This document shows positions 36,401 to 49,320 of a DNA stretch of 64,000 nt, piece by piece (the first letter of the stretch is position 1; every line of letters starts with the position of its first letter). The stretch comes from Tubiluchus corallicola (Eukaryota > Priapulida > Priapulimorpha > Priapulimorphida > Tubiluchidae), in contig JAQGDQ010000027.1 in the NCBI GenBank assembly GCA_030141605.1, forward strand, positions 609,812 through 673,811. The letters run 5' to 3'. Under the pieces are notes generated by a model, which saw only the letters and a list, made by a program, of their open reading frames with translations, was not told the origin of the DNA and searched no databases. Position numbers and translations under genes: made by a program.

Positions 36401-36904
36401 GCATGGTTGAGGTAAATTTGTCACTCAACGGTGGAAATCATAAAAATTGCGGTATTGCGGTATATTGCTTATAAGACTATACACGTTAATAAGCAAAATA
36501 AGCAAAAGTTATGGACGGCGTTATGCAGTTTTCCAAGCCAGAGTTTCTTGAAATGGAACTTGGAACTAACTCATACTTGTTTGTTCTAGTGAAGAAAATA
36601 AAAATAGCTACTAAACACTCCTCTGAGACCTCCACGAAGTGCTTCACTATTGTTTTTGTATGTGGTTTTCGGCCAAGTTTTGCCAAAAAAACGCCCGTTT
36701 TGGCTACCTAAAACCCGTGTTCACCTCAAAGTTTCGTAAAAATCTGTTAGGTAGTTTTTGCGCAATAGGCTTACTGCTATAACAGACAAAAAGCAACCAA
36801 ACAAACAAACTATGTTGAAGTATAACTTCCTTGACAGAGGCAAAAATAACTAATAATAAATATTCCCCAAGGTAACCCTAACCCTAAACGCATATTTTAC
36901 TAAG

Positions 36905-37092
36905 TGTGCCATTTTTCCTGTGCCATTTTTACAGTTGCTATTTTTTTCTATGCCATTTTTCCTACTTTTTCATCCGTGCCTTATTTGCCGTGCCATTTTT
37001 ACCTTGCCATTTTTTTCAGTGCCATTTTCACCTGTGCCCTTGTTATCTACTTTTCAATTTGTCACATTTTCTTCATGCCATTTTTACCTGCA
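36905..37092. repeat. Degenerate minisatellite of GTGCCATTTTTACCT
   Basis: Ten or so copies of a 13-20 bp unit around TGCCATTTTT with variable spacers. It yields long open frames in several phases that are artefacts of composition. Confidence 0.75.
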
Positions 37093-37449
37093 TTTTTTGC
37101 GAACATATGGGTTTATAAGTTTGCGTTTGATTGAAAAATCCGCCATCAAGCTGAATTTAAGACTTGCGTGGTTATCTGTGGTGTCCCCTTTCCAGATTCA
37201 AGCTTGTTACCTTGGTAACAGCTAAAAGGCCTTGTAATTGCCACCGACACAAACGCTGAAAGTTCCTAATCCTATTACACATACTATCTGTTGCTAATGT
37301 ACATCTCAAGCACGACGAGGATTCCTAAAATTTTCCCAAAATTACGTGTGAACGTAACAAGGGTAATTACCATGTTTTGTGAATATGCATGAGCAGGCAT
37401 CGATACCTTGTGACTTTGATAAAAAAACTATAATTTTATTCTATTTTAG

Positions 37450-37630
37450 GGAAGATTCAAACATCTCTAGTCGAGTATATTTAAACGACAGCATTGCTGG
37501 CCAAGCCTGCCATTACGTGAATGAAATTGGGAGTGAGATTACCATCCAACTTATAAGATGCATTCATTACAAGGGCAGAAAAGTGTGTGCCTTACAACTT
37601 ACACTGACGCAGGCACTATCGAAGTTGTAG
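37450..37630 (+). CDS. Possible plus-strand terminal exon, unrecognised
   Basis: After an acceptor-like TTTTATTCTATTTTAG, the frame reads EDSNISSRVYLNDSIAGQAC, then HYVNEIGSEITIQLIRCIHY, to a TAG at 37628. Composition is protein-like, but no family was recognised and no partner exon was found. Low confidence. Confidence 0.2.
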
Positions 37631-38426
37631 AAGTTAAAGTCGCTGTTGTCAGAATGGCATCAAAGATCATTGGCGCGATCGAACCAATGATCTGAAAGCA
37701 GAGTACAAAAATTTTGCCAGACAACAAAAAGTGGCAAATGTAGCGTAAAAATACGTACAAAGTATTAAATCAGCTTGTAGAGAAAGTCATTACTACAAAG
37801 TCGTGCAATCTTTTTTAGCACAAATGTGTGTGGGCAAGGCGAAAAATTGTTTTATCAGTCAACGAATTTTTTGTTATTGAATGAGAAAAGGAGTAAATTA
37901 AAGGTCAAGAAAGCTTTAAGTCAACTAATGTAATAACATACAATAACTGATGCATGTGGTGTGCTTATTTCTGGTAAGAAAAGCAATCAAATGAATTCAC
38001 TCTTTTACATTCATAACTTATCAATTCTTCAGCATAGTATATGTAAAAGGCATAAGTTAAAACCTATTCACAAAGCGGGCGATAAGCTATAGAACAATAG
38101 TTTAATTTTACTTTTAACATTGTGCAAACGCTTTAGAAAAACTGTCTTTGTCACGTTTTGAAGGCTTTATTAACAAATTTGATTTACTTAGCAGCTGTCA
38201 ATACTCTCTACCCTAGAAGATCTTGACGATCCGCAGCTTTTGCTTTGTTTGACTTAGTAGAACAAATTAGTATTGCGAAAGAGAAGAGATATTTATAGAA
38301 TTAAAATGTGCTTGGACAAAACTGAGTTACTTGTAAATAAATTCAAAATTTGTGGAATGAGAGGATCGTACAAAACCCAGTAAAGAGTTACTTTTACAAC
38401 ATAGAAAACAATCTAATGTTGTCTCT

Positions 38427-38510
38427 TCATTTAAACATATGTGTGGAGTCCTACAGGGATTCGTACTGGGTCCGATATTATTCAAATTCTACGTTAATGA
38501 TGTATGTACA
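38427..38510 (+). pseudogene. LINE fragment with reverse transcriptase core motif
   Basis: Reads SSFKHMCGVLQGFVLGPIL then FKFYVNDVC, matching the conserved SGVPQGSVLGPLLFxIYIND motif of non-LTR reverse transcriptases. The surrounding frame is broken. Confidence 0.75.
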
Positions 38511-38724
38511 TGGAAGCATAATTGTTACAGTTCATATTATTTACAATTTATTTATATTCTTCTGATATTTATTTATACTATGCGGAACAATTTTTGCTGG
38601 TGTGTTTAACAAACAATCAAATTGAGTGGTAGGTTCACAGTAGGTTTAGTCTATAATTACAAGAAAATATGAAACCTGAAGCATTATACACAGTAATACA
38701 AAACGTAATATTCACCGAGGCCGG

Positions 38725-39000
38725 ATGTTATGCAGACGTCAGTAAAATAATCACATGAAAAAAGTATGCTGCTCAGATGAAAAAATAGGTAAATTAATGC
38801 GACATGTTAGCAAACGCCTGAAGCCGAAATTACGTCTTTGTGACAATTTGTAAATTTGTACGACGCTGCATGATTATGCAGGTGTCAGTAAAATGATCAC
38901 ATGAAAAGAGCAAACCGATTAGATGAAAAACAGATAAATTGACGTGACATATTAGCAGACACCTGAAGCCAAAACTACTTTGATGCGACCGTATGTAAAT
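38725..39000. repeat. Tandem duplication, period about 147 bp
   Basis: TATGCAGACGTCAGTAAAAT (38729) recurs as TATGCAGGTGTCAGTAAAAT about 147 bp on, with later shared blocks AGCAAACGCCTGAAGCC/AGCAGACACCTGAAGCC. Two copies, about 80 per cent alike by eye. Confidence 0.75.
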
Positions 39001-39102
39001 TTATACGTATATAAATTCACTCGAGTGTAGACTTTTGTGTATACTTCATGCGTATTTTTTGCAATAATGCTTAACTCATCAAATAAGTAAACTTACGTGT
39101 TT

Positions 39103-39480
39103 ACGTGTTTACTTAAGTAACTATTACTTACTGACTAACTGACCTACTCACTCATTTACTTATTTAGTTACTTATACACCTATTTATTTACCTACTTAGA
39201 GCATACTTGCTTGCTTACTTAATTACCTTCTTATTTACTTACTTACTGGCCTACTTACTTACTTACATATTTACTCACTCACTCACTCACTCACTCACTC
39301 ACTCACTCACTCACTCACCATTTACTTGCTTGCTGCTTACATGCTTATTCATTATTTACTTATTTACTTATACACTTATTTATTTAATTGCTTAGCGCAT
39401 GTTTACTGTTCTTACTTACCTACTCACTCACGCACACACACACGCATGCACACACTTCCTCACTCACCCTACTCACTCAA
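39103..39480. repeat. (TTAC)n and (ACTC)n array
   Basis: Degenerate TTACTTACTTAC passing into a pure (ACTC)n run around 39273-39317 and back, ending in CACACACACGCA and ACTCACTC. Confidence 0.9.
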
Positions 39481-41039
39481 ATAAAATACACAGTGTAGAC
39501 ATATATTAATATGGCGTGCCCATCAAGGTACACCCCGATGAAATGATATTTGATGTGATGAGTATATGAACAAAAATGTGATTCTGTTTGGTTTCTTGAT
39601 AATTAGGTGTATAACTGAACTAACGAGAGTCCTCTTGAAAAGTCCAGCTACACGCCATATTGTACAGAATTTAGTCGGATTTACCACGACCCGCATTATA
39701 CGCGTTCTCTCATAGCAACTTTGACGTAAAATAATCATAAAGGCGATCAAACACGTAACGTTAAAACTTTCATTAAGCATTGTAGTAAACCCTGTCAGAA
39801 GGTTAAACATAGAATGATTTATAAGGTATATGGCATATTTTATAGGAAAGGACGTGTAAGGGAACGATGTGTGCGGCACAGGGCGTTCCAAAAAGAACAC
39901 TTCAGTAACACATATTATAAGCATATTATACTAAACAAAGTCCAATGAGTGTGGTTATAGAATACTCGGATATGGTAGGAAAATAACGACGTTACTATGA
40001 TGTCTTAAAGCAGAAGTCCAGATTGTTTTTATCATATTCGTCATATTTCTAATGTACTGTTTTCTTTTACTCTTGTCACCCTGTATTTGTGATCTGCAGG
40101 CCTAATACAATCGAATGCAGAAATGCCGGTAGTAACGTTTGCCGAAGATTAAATTTGATTAAACTTGTTTGCTGAAATGACAATAAGCGTTTTCTCAGTT
40201 CGGCGATTGTTGATTATTGTGAAAAGGTCAAAAATTAAAGGAAGACCGGACGATTGTTTAGACTAAATCTCATTTTAATTTGCTCTCCAAAACATAAGTC
40301 CAAATGTCTTCTTGCCTATAAAAGTTAACAGTTGTTCCTTATATTTGAATAATTAGCTTAGAAAGTTAATTAACGGCAACCGAGCACAGCTATTGCTTAC
40401 GTCGGAAACTAACCACAGTTTGTGCAATGGCAGGCGTCTTCCCTTGCGCGTCAAGCACATTTGCATAGATGTTATAGTACAGCTTAAACACATGATGTCA
40501 CGAAAAATGGGCTTTACATCATATGACGTCATGAAACTAACACAGCCAGTTCATGACCATGGTTATCACGGTACCGCCTTCTATTTGTCTGCTACGCGAA
40601 TGTGACAAAAAGGCGCCACTGCCAATCTTAGTAGATTTACTCAGCTGCACATAACTTTGAAAGTTTAACAAAATTTGAGTATTCGAGCTAATTATTATTT
40701 AATCTAAGCTTTGATTTGAAATAAGCTATTGTAGTTTCCAATATTTTAGAGCATTCTTTATTCTGAACTCGTGTTTACACAATCATCCGGTTTTCCTTTA
40801 AGTGTACCAGACATCGTATTTATATACACTTGACAACGTCTCGCAGCCCAAGCTACTGCAATAGTAACAGTTTTAACAGCTAGTTAGAACCTTGATTCGT
40901 TCATTGTTTCTTGTTCCCAAACTAGATCGTGCTAATAAATCACTCTACGTTCAGACTAATACATAATTAAGTAACGTCTACGTTAAACAACTGACGTTTC
41001 TGAACTGATGCGGCAGGCGGCTTTCTTTTACATATATGT

Positions 41040-41105
41040 CACGTGACGGTTAAGACGCGTCAAAGATACACTTAGCCTTTGAGCTGCAGCAACTGCGCGT
41101 GCGCA
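41040..41105. promoter_or_regulatory. Possible promoter elements: E-box and NRF1-like palindrome
   Basis: CACGTGAC at about 41040-41047 and TGCGCGTGCGCA at 41094-41105. The latter is an exact NRF1-type palindrome, within a locally CG-richer stretch that stands out from the AT-rich surroundings. It lies 5 kb upstream of the first PDE9A exon found, so it could belong to that gene's promoter; no first exon was identified to prove it. Confidence 0.25.
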
Positions 41106-41344
41106 CAACGAAACTGTGAAAAGGCTTATTATACAGATACAAGCTTTCCTCTAGCTAAACTTACATCCATTACATTTAAGATCTGTTTTGGCTGTATTAG
41201 TTTGACTAATCGTTCCTGGGAATTCATTATCAACTAAGAGGAGAAATATCTAGAAATGATTGCTTGCGTAATTGCTATAGTGGGCCTAATATTGCTAATA
41301 AAACAGCAAACTTTAATGTGTGTGCTAATGAGTTTTTTGCCTAA

Positions 41345-41695
41345 TTGGATGCGATTGTTGTCAATGAATATGTTGAACTATCTGTCAGTGCAATGTATAG
41401 CGTTAAAGTAAATGAGCTCCATAGGATTAAAACATCTCGGTTACGCCTCTCCTCACATAACCTAGCTATTGAGACGGGAAGATGGGCAAGGATAAAAAGA
41501 GAGGACAGGCTATGCTCCTGTTCTGGCTTAAACATTCAAACAGAAGAGCATGTTATCTGTTTTTGTCCACTTACTAATCACCTTCGTGAAGATAACACTG
41601 AACTGAGCTTCAACGTTTTGCATGAATTTTTCAATGGAAACCCAAACTCATATTGTGAATTTGTAAATAACTGTTTAGCGATTTTTGGACAGTAA
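41345..41695 (+). pseudogene. LINE ORF2 C-terminal fragment with zinc-knuckle-like segment
   Basis: An open frame of 116 codons, including RLRLSSHNLAIETGRWARIK, REDRLCSCSGLNIQTEEHVI and CFCPLTNHLRED. The R-L-L--H-L-IE-GR----R--RLC-C----TEEH--C-CPL pattern is the usual C-terminus of many invertebrate LINEs. It is intact for the segment seen but has no catalytic part upstream. It is followed by a 73-bp tandem duplication and an (AT)n tail. Confidence 0.75.
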
Positions 41696-41860
41696 TGATC
41701 ATGTTAGGCGATAATAAGTGGGTAGTGAGAATGTATAAATAATTCTTCAGTTATTTTTTTTGACAGTAATGATCATGTTAGGCGATAATAAGTGTGTAGT
41801 GAGAATGTGTAAATAATTCTTCAGTTATTTTTTTTGACAGGAATGATCATGTTATATGAT
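41696..41860. repeat. 73-bp tandem repeat, 2.3 copies, after a LINE end
   Basis: Copies start at TGATCATGTTAGGCGATAAT (41698 and 41771) and a partial third at 41844. They are almost identical, so recent. They follow the stop codon of the LINE fragment. Confidence 0.85.
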
Positions 41861-41929
41861 CAAAAGTCCTTTTTTTGTAATGATCTATGGACTGAACCAA
41901 ATGTTCGACTATCTCTTAATCAGTCAATA

Positions 41930-41932
<3 letters not shown>

Positions 41933-41981
<49 letters not shown>
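41933..41981. repeat. (AT)n microsatellite at a LINE tail
   Basis: About 48 bp of AT after CAATAAACATAT, downstream of the LINE C-terminal fragment. Confidence 0.9.
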
Positions 41982-41987
<6 letters not shown>

Positions 41988-41999
41988 GTCTCTCAAACG

Positions 42000-44900
42000 T
42001 TTAATTTCTGATTTTATTTTTAAGCTGTTCATTCAGTTTTAAGAAACTTTAGCATCAATCTTTTGCCAATATCTCTCATTTGACTGAAACCCCGTCGGCA
42101 CTAACTTTAAAAAGAAAGTACAAAATCTCGGCCCAACAGTCCGACAAGAAGTTTTACAACTGAGTGAAGCCCTTCTTCACTACTCACGACTGTGAGAGAT
42201 TTTCTCAAAGCAAGATAATCGACTTGCCATTGTATTGGCTCTCGGGACTCTTTCCAATGAAACTAGGACTTGGATAGCCTGGATAGATTTGACATCAGGG
42301 CTAAGAGTTGTAAGAAAAGTTAAGGCACCTTCAATTGTCCTTCGTGAACGTCATGAACTTAATAACTATTAGACTTTGTTGTGCAAACATTTAATTGGAA
42401 ATCCTTGCTGATGTTGGAAATTCATGTGTTAATCAGTAGCAGAGGTGCTTTGACGAAGGTTGCGAAAATAAACAAGCTTAACAGGACAGTAGTTTTCAGA
42501 GTTTTTGTCTATTTTGACCAAAGGAATTGCCAAAGATTTTTTCGTTTCTGTACCTAATTTTCAAACATTTTGCTTAACTTGTTAAAAAATATAATAAATA
42601 TAGTGTATTATGACTTTTGAAACATCCAGTACAACAGCTTATTCAGCTTCTGTTCTGTTAACAAATAAATTCCTTTTGTAATTAACAGTAATAATTAGTT
42701 TCACGAAAGCACTAAACGTCACGTATACCTCGTAACCTTTTATGATGCTATAACGTTTAATTTGTTTGAACTGAATAACGCCAAGCGTCGAGATAAGTTA
42801 TGTCATTTATTATGGCAAGCAGAAATTGCGATCTTTTCCATTGCCATATGAGTAGTGGATTATTAAAGTTTTTCTTCTCGTTTTGTCTGAATAACAAGAA
42901 TAGCGTGAAGAGCATTTGAACAAATAAAAACGGTTTTTGAGACGTGTGTGTTGTGCTGCATAGCCGATCGGCAATTATTATTTGTTAATCTCCTTATGGT
43001 TTTTTCAGGTAAAACTGGTACATTACAATATGAACAGAATTAGTCAAAACAACAAATACTGCATCCGCCATTACTTAATATTCAAGGAAGGTCAACAGAA
43101 ATTTCTAACTTAGTTTTGTAGTTCTAATAATTGCAGTTAATTTTGGATGTCTCGATTAAATTTTAAGAATCCAATTACAGCAGGTCAGATAACTGTTATA
43201 AATTCTTTAGAGAAATTCGTATATTTAAGAAATTATAGCTCTTAAAGGTGTTTTAACTGAACGAAGGAAAAATGAATGCAATTTGTGAAATGCAAAAACT
43301 ACAATAAGCACTGTAACAATTAAAGTGATATCAGGTGATGCGAATGTGTTTTTTTTTCTGTTTCAGGCTAAACAAGTCAAGTGTTCGATCTTTCGTTCAC
43401 ATTAACTCAATGAAACATAACGGCCATTGCCTAAAAACAGTGTAACATATTCTTGCTATGAAAGCTGAAAAATATTTGCAAAACAATCGTGTTTTGAAAC
43501 AGAAAAATCCAAGTTTAATAATTTTTAATTTCCATTTATAACCCATGAATAACGCATTTAAATTACTCAACTAAAAATCGCTTTAACATAATTTAACTTA
43601 TATAAAGCTGTTAATCAATAAATTATTGTATCAGCATAACAACTTGCTTTTACGATTCACTTTGTCGACGCTAATAGTAATTATATCTTTAGTATATAAC
43701 AAAAAGTTTCATTATATTATCACTTCGCACTTAGCACCTTAAAGGATAAGAAAATAGGTACCTGAAGTAGGTTTCAGAAAATCGCCATAAAAATTATATT
43801 ACTTTACAGCAATTTTATGCATATCTCGTACTCGCGTTAAAAGGAATTTTTGTTTGTTTTCATTGTTTAAAAATCTCCCGCAATACTGTTCCGACGGCGC
43901 TATTACATGACGTCACCTACGTAAACGTAAAATAGGGGAAAAAGGGTAATGTTAAATTATGTCACAAAAAACTTTCTATGTAAGTATGCATTACTTAGCA
44001 TTTCGCGTACCTGCTGGAAAGACTTGTGTAACTAGAAATGATAATCTAAAATGTTCGTGCCAATTGGTAAAGTGTCATTGGCTCACCCTCCAGGGACAAA
44101 GAAGGCAGTAAATGATATAAGTGATATAAAATTTCAAGACGAATTTTTAAACTTTATGTCAGAGGAGGGTTTTCTTGTGCTTTAACAAACAATGTAAACA
44201 GAGCAAAAAGTTTCTTCTCCCATGGTTTTTACACGAGTCATGTTTGTTCTTAAACGAAACTATCAATTGTTTGCCAAACCTGGGTGTTTTAGTTTCGTCA
44301 CACTAATTTATCTTGTTTTTGTTATAGCTGTGATATATTATTAACGAGCAAACACAGTTTTGCACCAGGTGTCCTTAACACTGCATAAATCGAAAACTAA
44401 GTAATTAGCTGTTTCTCACACCTGCTAACCAACAGTGTTTGTATTTTAATTGTCAAATCTCTCATGCGCACAAACAAAAAAAAATTATGCATCTTTCTTT
44501 CGAACGTGAGCGAAATTTCCTAGTAATTAACTTCACCGTTTCGTACCTTCTCTATTTTGCCATTCATATCCAGGTAGATAGTTCTTGTGTGACTGCTGCC
44601 CGTTTTTTTCGCTGCACCGTTTCCCATCTTTGCACAGGTATGTTGCCTCAACACAACGTTTTTCTATAATTCCGCATTCTCGTCACAAAAACGTTTCTTC
44701 CTCCTTTTAATCTTGCTGGCGCAGTTCGAATTGCTGTAATTAGTTATAATCGGGTATCAATGTTTCTGCACAGGTGTGCAGAAAACGTGTAGCATCGTGA
44801 AGCCAGCGAATGAAGCCAAAGCGAGCGGGAAGAGAAGCCTGCCCAGTGAAGAGACACGCACGCAAGCACGACAATGCTTGGCTAGATTGGGAGACAGCAC

Positions 44901-46900
44901 ATGTACAAACTACGGTTTATTGATCACAACGTATCACCTCCATTGCCTGCCTCATTATGATTAGCAATGAAGATGCATGCAAACGTGTATGCACCTTTCC
45001 ACACATTAGAAAAATTAATTGATAACACAGCGGATGCCAGAGATTATTCACGCATGCGCGTTAGTCAGTAGAGTGTAAACATTAATTTAGCTAGAACGCT
45101 CGCTGCCTGATTCACTAACATCACATATTGATCGTAATAACAGTAATACAAAGAAAGTAAACAAACGTAAACATGACAGTTCTTTACAGCATGAAGCCAT
45201 AAAAGACCTGTCAGTGCACTATGAGACATGTTCACACTACCGGGCACCAAACTTCAGAGGTAATGTGAGACGAAGGCGGTTCCTAGCTACTGCTACTGAG
45301 GACATCTTTGGAGTAGACAGGAGACAAGATATTGAAGGAAAAATACACTTTCGCGTGGTGTGTTCTCCTTATTTTATTTTGCTTATTAATAAAAAAAACA
45401 GACAAACAAAATGACGGTATACATTTCGTAATTATAACAAAATCTTCGCAGAAAATGCAACTTGCTTCTCGTTTTCCACGCTTTCTACACATCCGCCTAA
45501 GCACAAAATAATCCCTACTAAGCACATTAATTATGTTCTAAACCTTACAAATGACTAATTATTAGGAAACTTTTGCTTATTTTTGAGAGAAAACACAAGA
45601 AAATTAAATTAGAGTGCCTTTAAACAAATTTAACAAATTTAAAGCCAATTTACGTCTAACGTAAGAACATTTCAAGCCGTGCGAAAATTTCTAACACTTT
45701 GCATTATTTAAAGGGATGGGTAGGTACCACATCAATAATTATAACCAATTGCGGAGGTAACATAGGACCGCTCGCAACAGATGTATTACTAATACATCCA
45801 CTTAAAATCAAAATTGAATTTAACACGCATTAAGCATTTTTTAACTGTTGAACCTCCTCATAGACTTAAAACTGCCAAAGCAGAAAAACACGTTAAATTA
45901 TCCGGAAGAAGCCAACTAACATCATTAGGCTTTTTTGCCTAAAGCAGTAGATTTGGATAGCACTGGATAAGTACTGTGCTGCTGTTGGTGATAGCTCTGC
46001 TACAAGGCAGCACAGTCAACACACGTTGGTTCATTCTAGCAGGCCAAGAGATGTGCATAACGAGTAGAAAAGATTTAATTGCACTTCATTGCAAACGATT
46101 TGCCTTAATTATGAGTACTGCATTCCTAATTTCCAAAAACAAGGATCACAACTACTCGTGGTAGTCGTTTTCTGAAAACGTGATACTCGCGTAGATGTGT
46201 ACCTTAGATTTAATTTAGATTAGACTACATTATTTCAGCTTAAAGGCCATATAAAAACATAAAGACTGTTACGTCACGCTACAATAAAAGCTACACAATA
46301 AATACTACATTAAACAATACATACAGTAAATAAACGTTCGTATAGATGTTTATTGTTCTCAAGTTCTAGTAATTGTTTTCTAATACTGTAACAGGCTTTC
46401 CTGCAAAGGTGCGAAAATGTGGCAGTGACAAATTTACACACGAGTCAGACGCACTACAATAATAAATTGCGGTCATTTAAATATTGATACTACCCGGTAA
46501 GTACTGATATAAAAATAAAATTCTAAATTTAATTTAGTTGCTTATAAGTGCAGCGAGAAAACTCCAAAATGACTATTCTACGATTGCGACTGAACAGGCG
46601 TGCATTGTGAAATCCACATAGCCATTAACATCAGCCCCTGTTCTATCTTCTAATCTAAAAACTAAAATTTAAGCGGAAACAGAGACTAAAACCTGAAACT
46701 ACGAAAAAATTAATTACAACCGTGGAAGTCACAAAGTCCTCAAACATGCAAGGATCAGTGGCCCATCAATGCCCAGGCTGCTAAAGAGTAGACAAGTGAC
46801 CTGCTAACCCGTTGGTTAAATCTGAAGAATCTAAAGGCTAACCCTCTAGCCCTGTTTGAGCAGAACACCAGAGTTGCACGTCCCTCCACGGAGCTCGTTT
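42000..46900. other. No gene confirmed
   Basis: AT-rich unique-looking sequence with short open frames only. A GC-richer patch at 44770-44900 and an NRF1-like GCATGCGCG at 45053-45061 might mark a promoter or first exon, but no protein family was recognised on either strand. Confidence 0.4.
43908..43915. promoter_or_regulatory. CRE-type palindrome TGACGTCA
   Basis: A full TGACGTCA palindrome. Others lie at 40524-40531 and 50866-50873 within the region that may hold the PDE9A promoter. Chance or repeat origin cannot be excluded. Confidence 0.2.
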
Positions 46901-46909
46901 AGTTTTTTA

Positions 46910-47060
46910 TCCAATTATCTCATTATAACGACACAGCTATCATTATTACGAGTTATTATCTCGTTACAACGAGATACTACCTCATTACAACGACTTAATA
47001 TCTCGCATAACGACATAGCTATCTGATTATAATTACGTAAAGTTATCTCGTTATAACTTA
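46910..47060. repeat. Array of palindromic TATCTCGTTATAACGAGATA-type motifs
   Basis: At least six degenerate copies of ATCTCGTTATAACGA in about 140 bp, some as inverted pairs. The best pair, at 46967-46986, has 9-bp perfect arms TATCTCGTT/AACGAGATA. Class unknown. Confidence 0.65.
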
Positions 47061-47724
47061 GAAGTACTCTTCAATAGGCAGGTGATTATCATTAAGAGTG
47101 CTTAAAAATATCAAATATCAAATTCCTGTGGAATTTTGTTCTCTCTTTTGACCTGGCTTTTCTCATTGGAAATGTTCAGCCCACTGACTGTAGAGGAGGT
47201 GAAACCATTTCTGCCGAACATTCTGGCAATGTGTTACCCTGCTTCCTGCCATTGATCAGTCAGTAGTTAACGGTATTAATAAAGTGATTTATAATTTATT
47301 CAGATAAAAACGCGTTAGCAACTTAGCAGATCGAAATGTTATGCACAAGTATCACGTACCATGGAAAGTGGCAACTCCTACTGGCCACTTGCTTTAAATT
47401 GTGGATTGCTGATTATTTTCTATACTTTCCAGTAATACTAGTGTAAGTCAGAAAAACACAAGAACTTCAATATTACCTGAGTCACAAAGAGATATTATTA
47501 GCGATTATTTGACACTTCAAGACCAATCGCTAAAACATGTAATTTACAGAATAGTAGAGATTTTAGATTGAGTTTTAACAAAGTCACATCTGCGGACCAA
47601 TAAAAAAGTTATCCAGTGCTTTCACGTAATGCAATAATATGTATGCATTACCAGTAGTTTTTGTGCCCGAAAACTAAAAACTAAATACTTATTCTGATCG
47701 AGCTATTCAATGTGCGTCCTGCAA

Positions 47725-48920
47725 TGATAAACGGTTATGACTGTGAATTAAATATGACAAGAAATTTAGTTCAAATTAAATATGTTAAACTTAATTAATA
47801 TTAGCAATTAAATATCTTTTCAAGATCCTCATTACCAACCCAAACATTTACTCTCACTAAGCTTCGCATGCCTATTATTCTACATAATACATTTAACTAA
47901 AAGAGGTGTAACAATCTAATCACGGCACGAGTGGGTGTAACGATAAATGATCATTACCATGATATAAGTGATGATCAGTAAAATATGACAAGCAATTTAA
48001 TTTAAACTTTAAACTTATTATTTAATGACCTTGACAGAAACCTGATTACCGACCCGAAAAGCATCATTATCTAAAGCTTGGTGTGTCCCTAGCAATGTAT
48101 TATTGTACATAATACATTTACCTAAACGAGGTGTAGCAATTTAATCATGGTGTAAGTAATGATAAATTGTTATTACCACAACAAGACATGATGAATAAAA
48201 TGTAACAAATAATTTAATTAAAACTATTGTGTTAAATTTGATGAGTATAACGTTTGTCCTGGACAAGATCTTGACTACTGGCTTAAAAAGTAACACTCAC
48301 TAAAGCTTGGTATACCTATTATTCTATATAATACATACGACTGAATGAGGTGTAACAAACTAGCCATGGCACGACATGGTGTAACGGTAAATGGTCATTA
48401 CCATGATATAACGATAAGATGCAACAAGTAATTTAATTGAAGCTAGCTGCATTAAATTTAATTAATCTGACTAGTTCATAACTTTTATAAGGTTCAGACC
48501 TGCTGGCATAAAAGTAACACTCAGTAAAGCTTGGTATGCCTATCATTCTACACAATACATTTGACTAAATATGCTGTAACAATCTAATCGTGGTGTATGT
48601 AATGATAAATGGTCATTACCACAATATATGACATGATAGGATATAGCAAGTAATTTAATTAAAACTGTTGTGTTAAAATTGATTAGTATTATGTTTGTCC
48701 TTGACAAAATCCTAATTACTGGTCTAAAAAAATAACGCTCACTGAAACTTGGCATTAATTCTTAGTATTCTACATAATACGTTTCACTAAATAAGGTGTA
48801 ACAAATTAGTCATGGCACGACGGGGTGTAACAATAAATGGTCATTACCATGATATTGTGATGAATAAAGTATATATAACATGTATAGCAATAAGCAAATA
48901 ACTTATTTAATTTAAGTAAC
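47725..48920. repeat. Satellite of about 222-bp monomers in alternating A/B types
   Basis: The anchor (T)CATTACCA recurs at 47951, 48171, 48395, 48613 and 48841, spacings 220, 224, 218 and 228. Copies 1, 3 and 5 have a GGCACGAC..GGTGTAAC block; copies 2 and 4 have GGTGTAWGTAATG there instead. Shared blocks include AAGCTTGGTATGCCTATTAT and CAAGTAATTTAATT. This is a dimeric higher-order pattern of about 445 bp. Confidence 0.85.
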
Positions 48921-49320
48921 TCGTGATTCCAACCATCTTGCATGGTAACCTACCATAAGCAGAATGTCCAAAAGTATGGCGTTCTCCTGCTGTTGAATTT
49001 TGTGTCCTCAGTCCTAGAATATCTGTACATGTTTTATTTTAATACGAATATTTCTATTTCTCACAACAAAGAAATTGGGAAGTGGGAATCTCTGCCAATA
49101 TAAAGTTGTACAGCTTTTAAATTTCATATCGACCTACCCGGTCGATGACTTTCACATTGATTACGTTACATCACTTACCCTTTCCATTACCCTATGATCA
49201 TTTCACATCCTTTAAGTACTTGAAATCTTACAGCGCACTTTTCTTGACATTACTGAAATAAACTAAAGAGTAAAAAAGGGTAAAGAAAATATTAATAAAA
49301 CAAAGGTTATACACGGAATC

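Noticed and set aside
37661-37693. 10-bp perfect inverted repeat AGATCATTGG/CCAATGATCT
   Set aside because: Short and isolated; expected by chance at this frequency in a window this size.
39523-39924. 133-residue minus-strand frame
   Set aside because: Its first part (TTTTTGGAACGCCCTGT) looks like a transposon end, but no transposase motif or second end was found, so no call was made.
48543-48755. 70-residue frame within the satellite
   Set aside because: It is not kept in the other monomers, so it is not a coding repeat.
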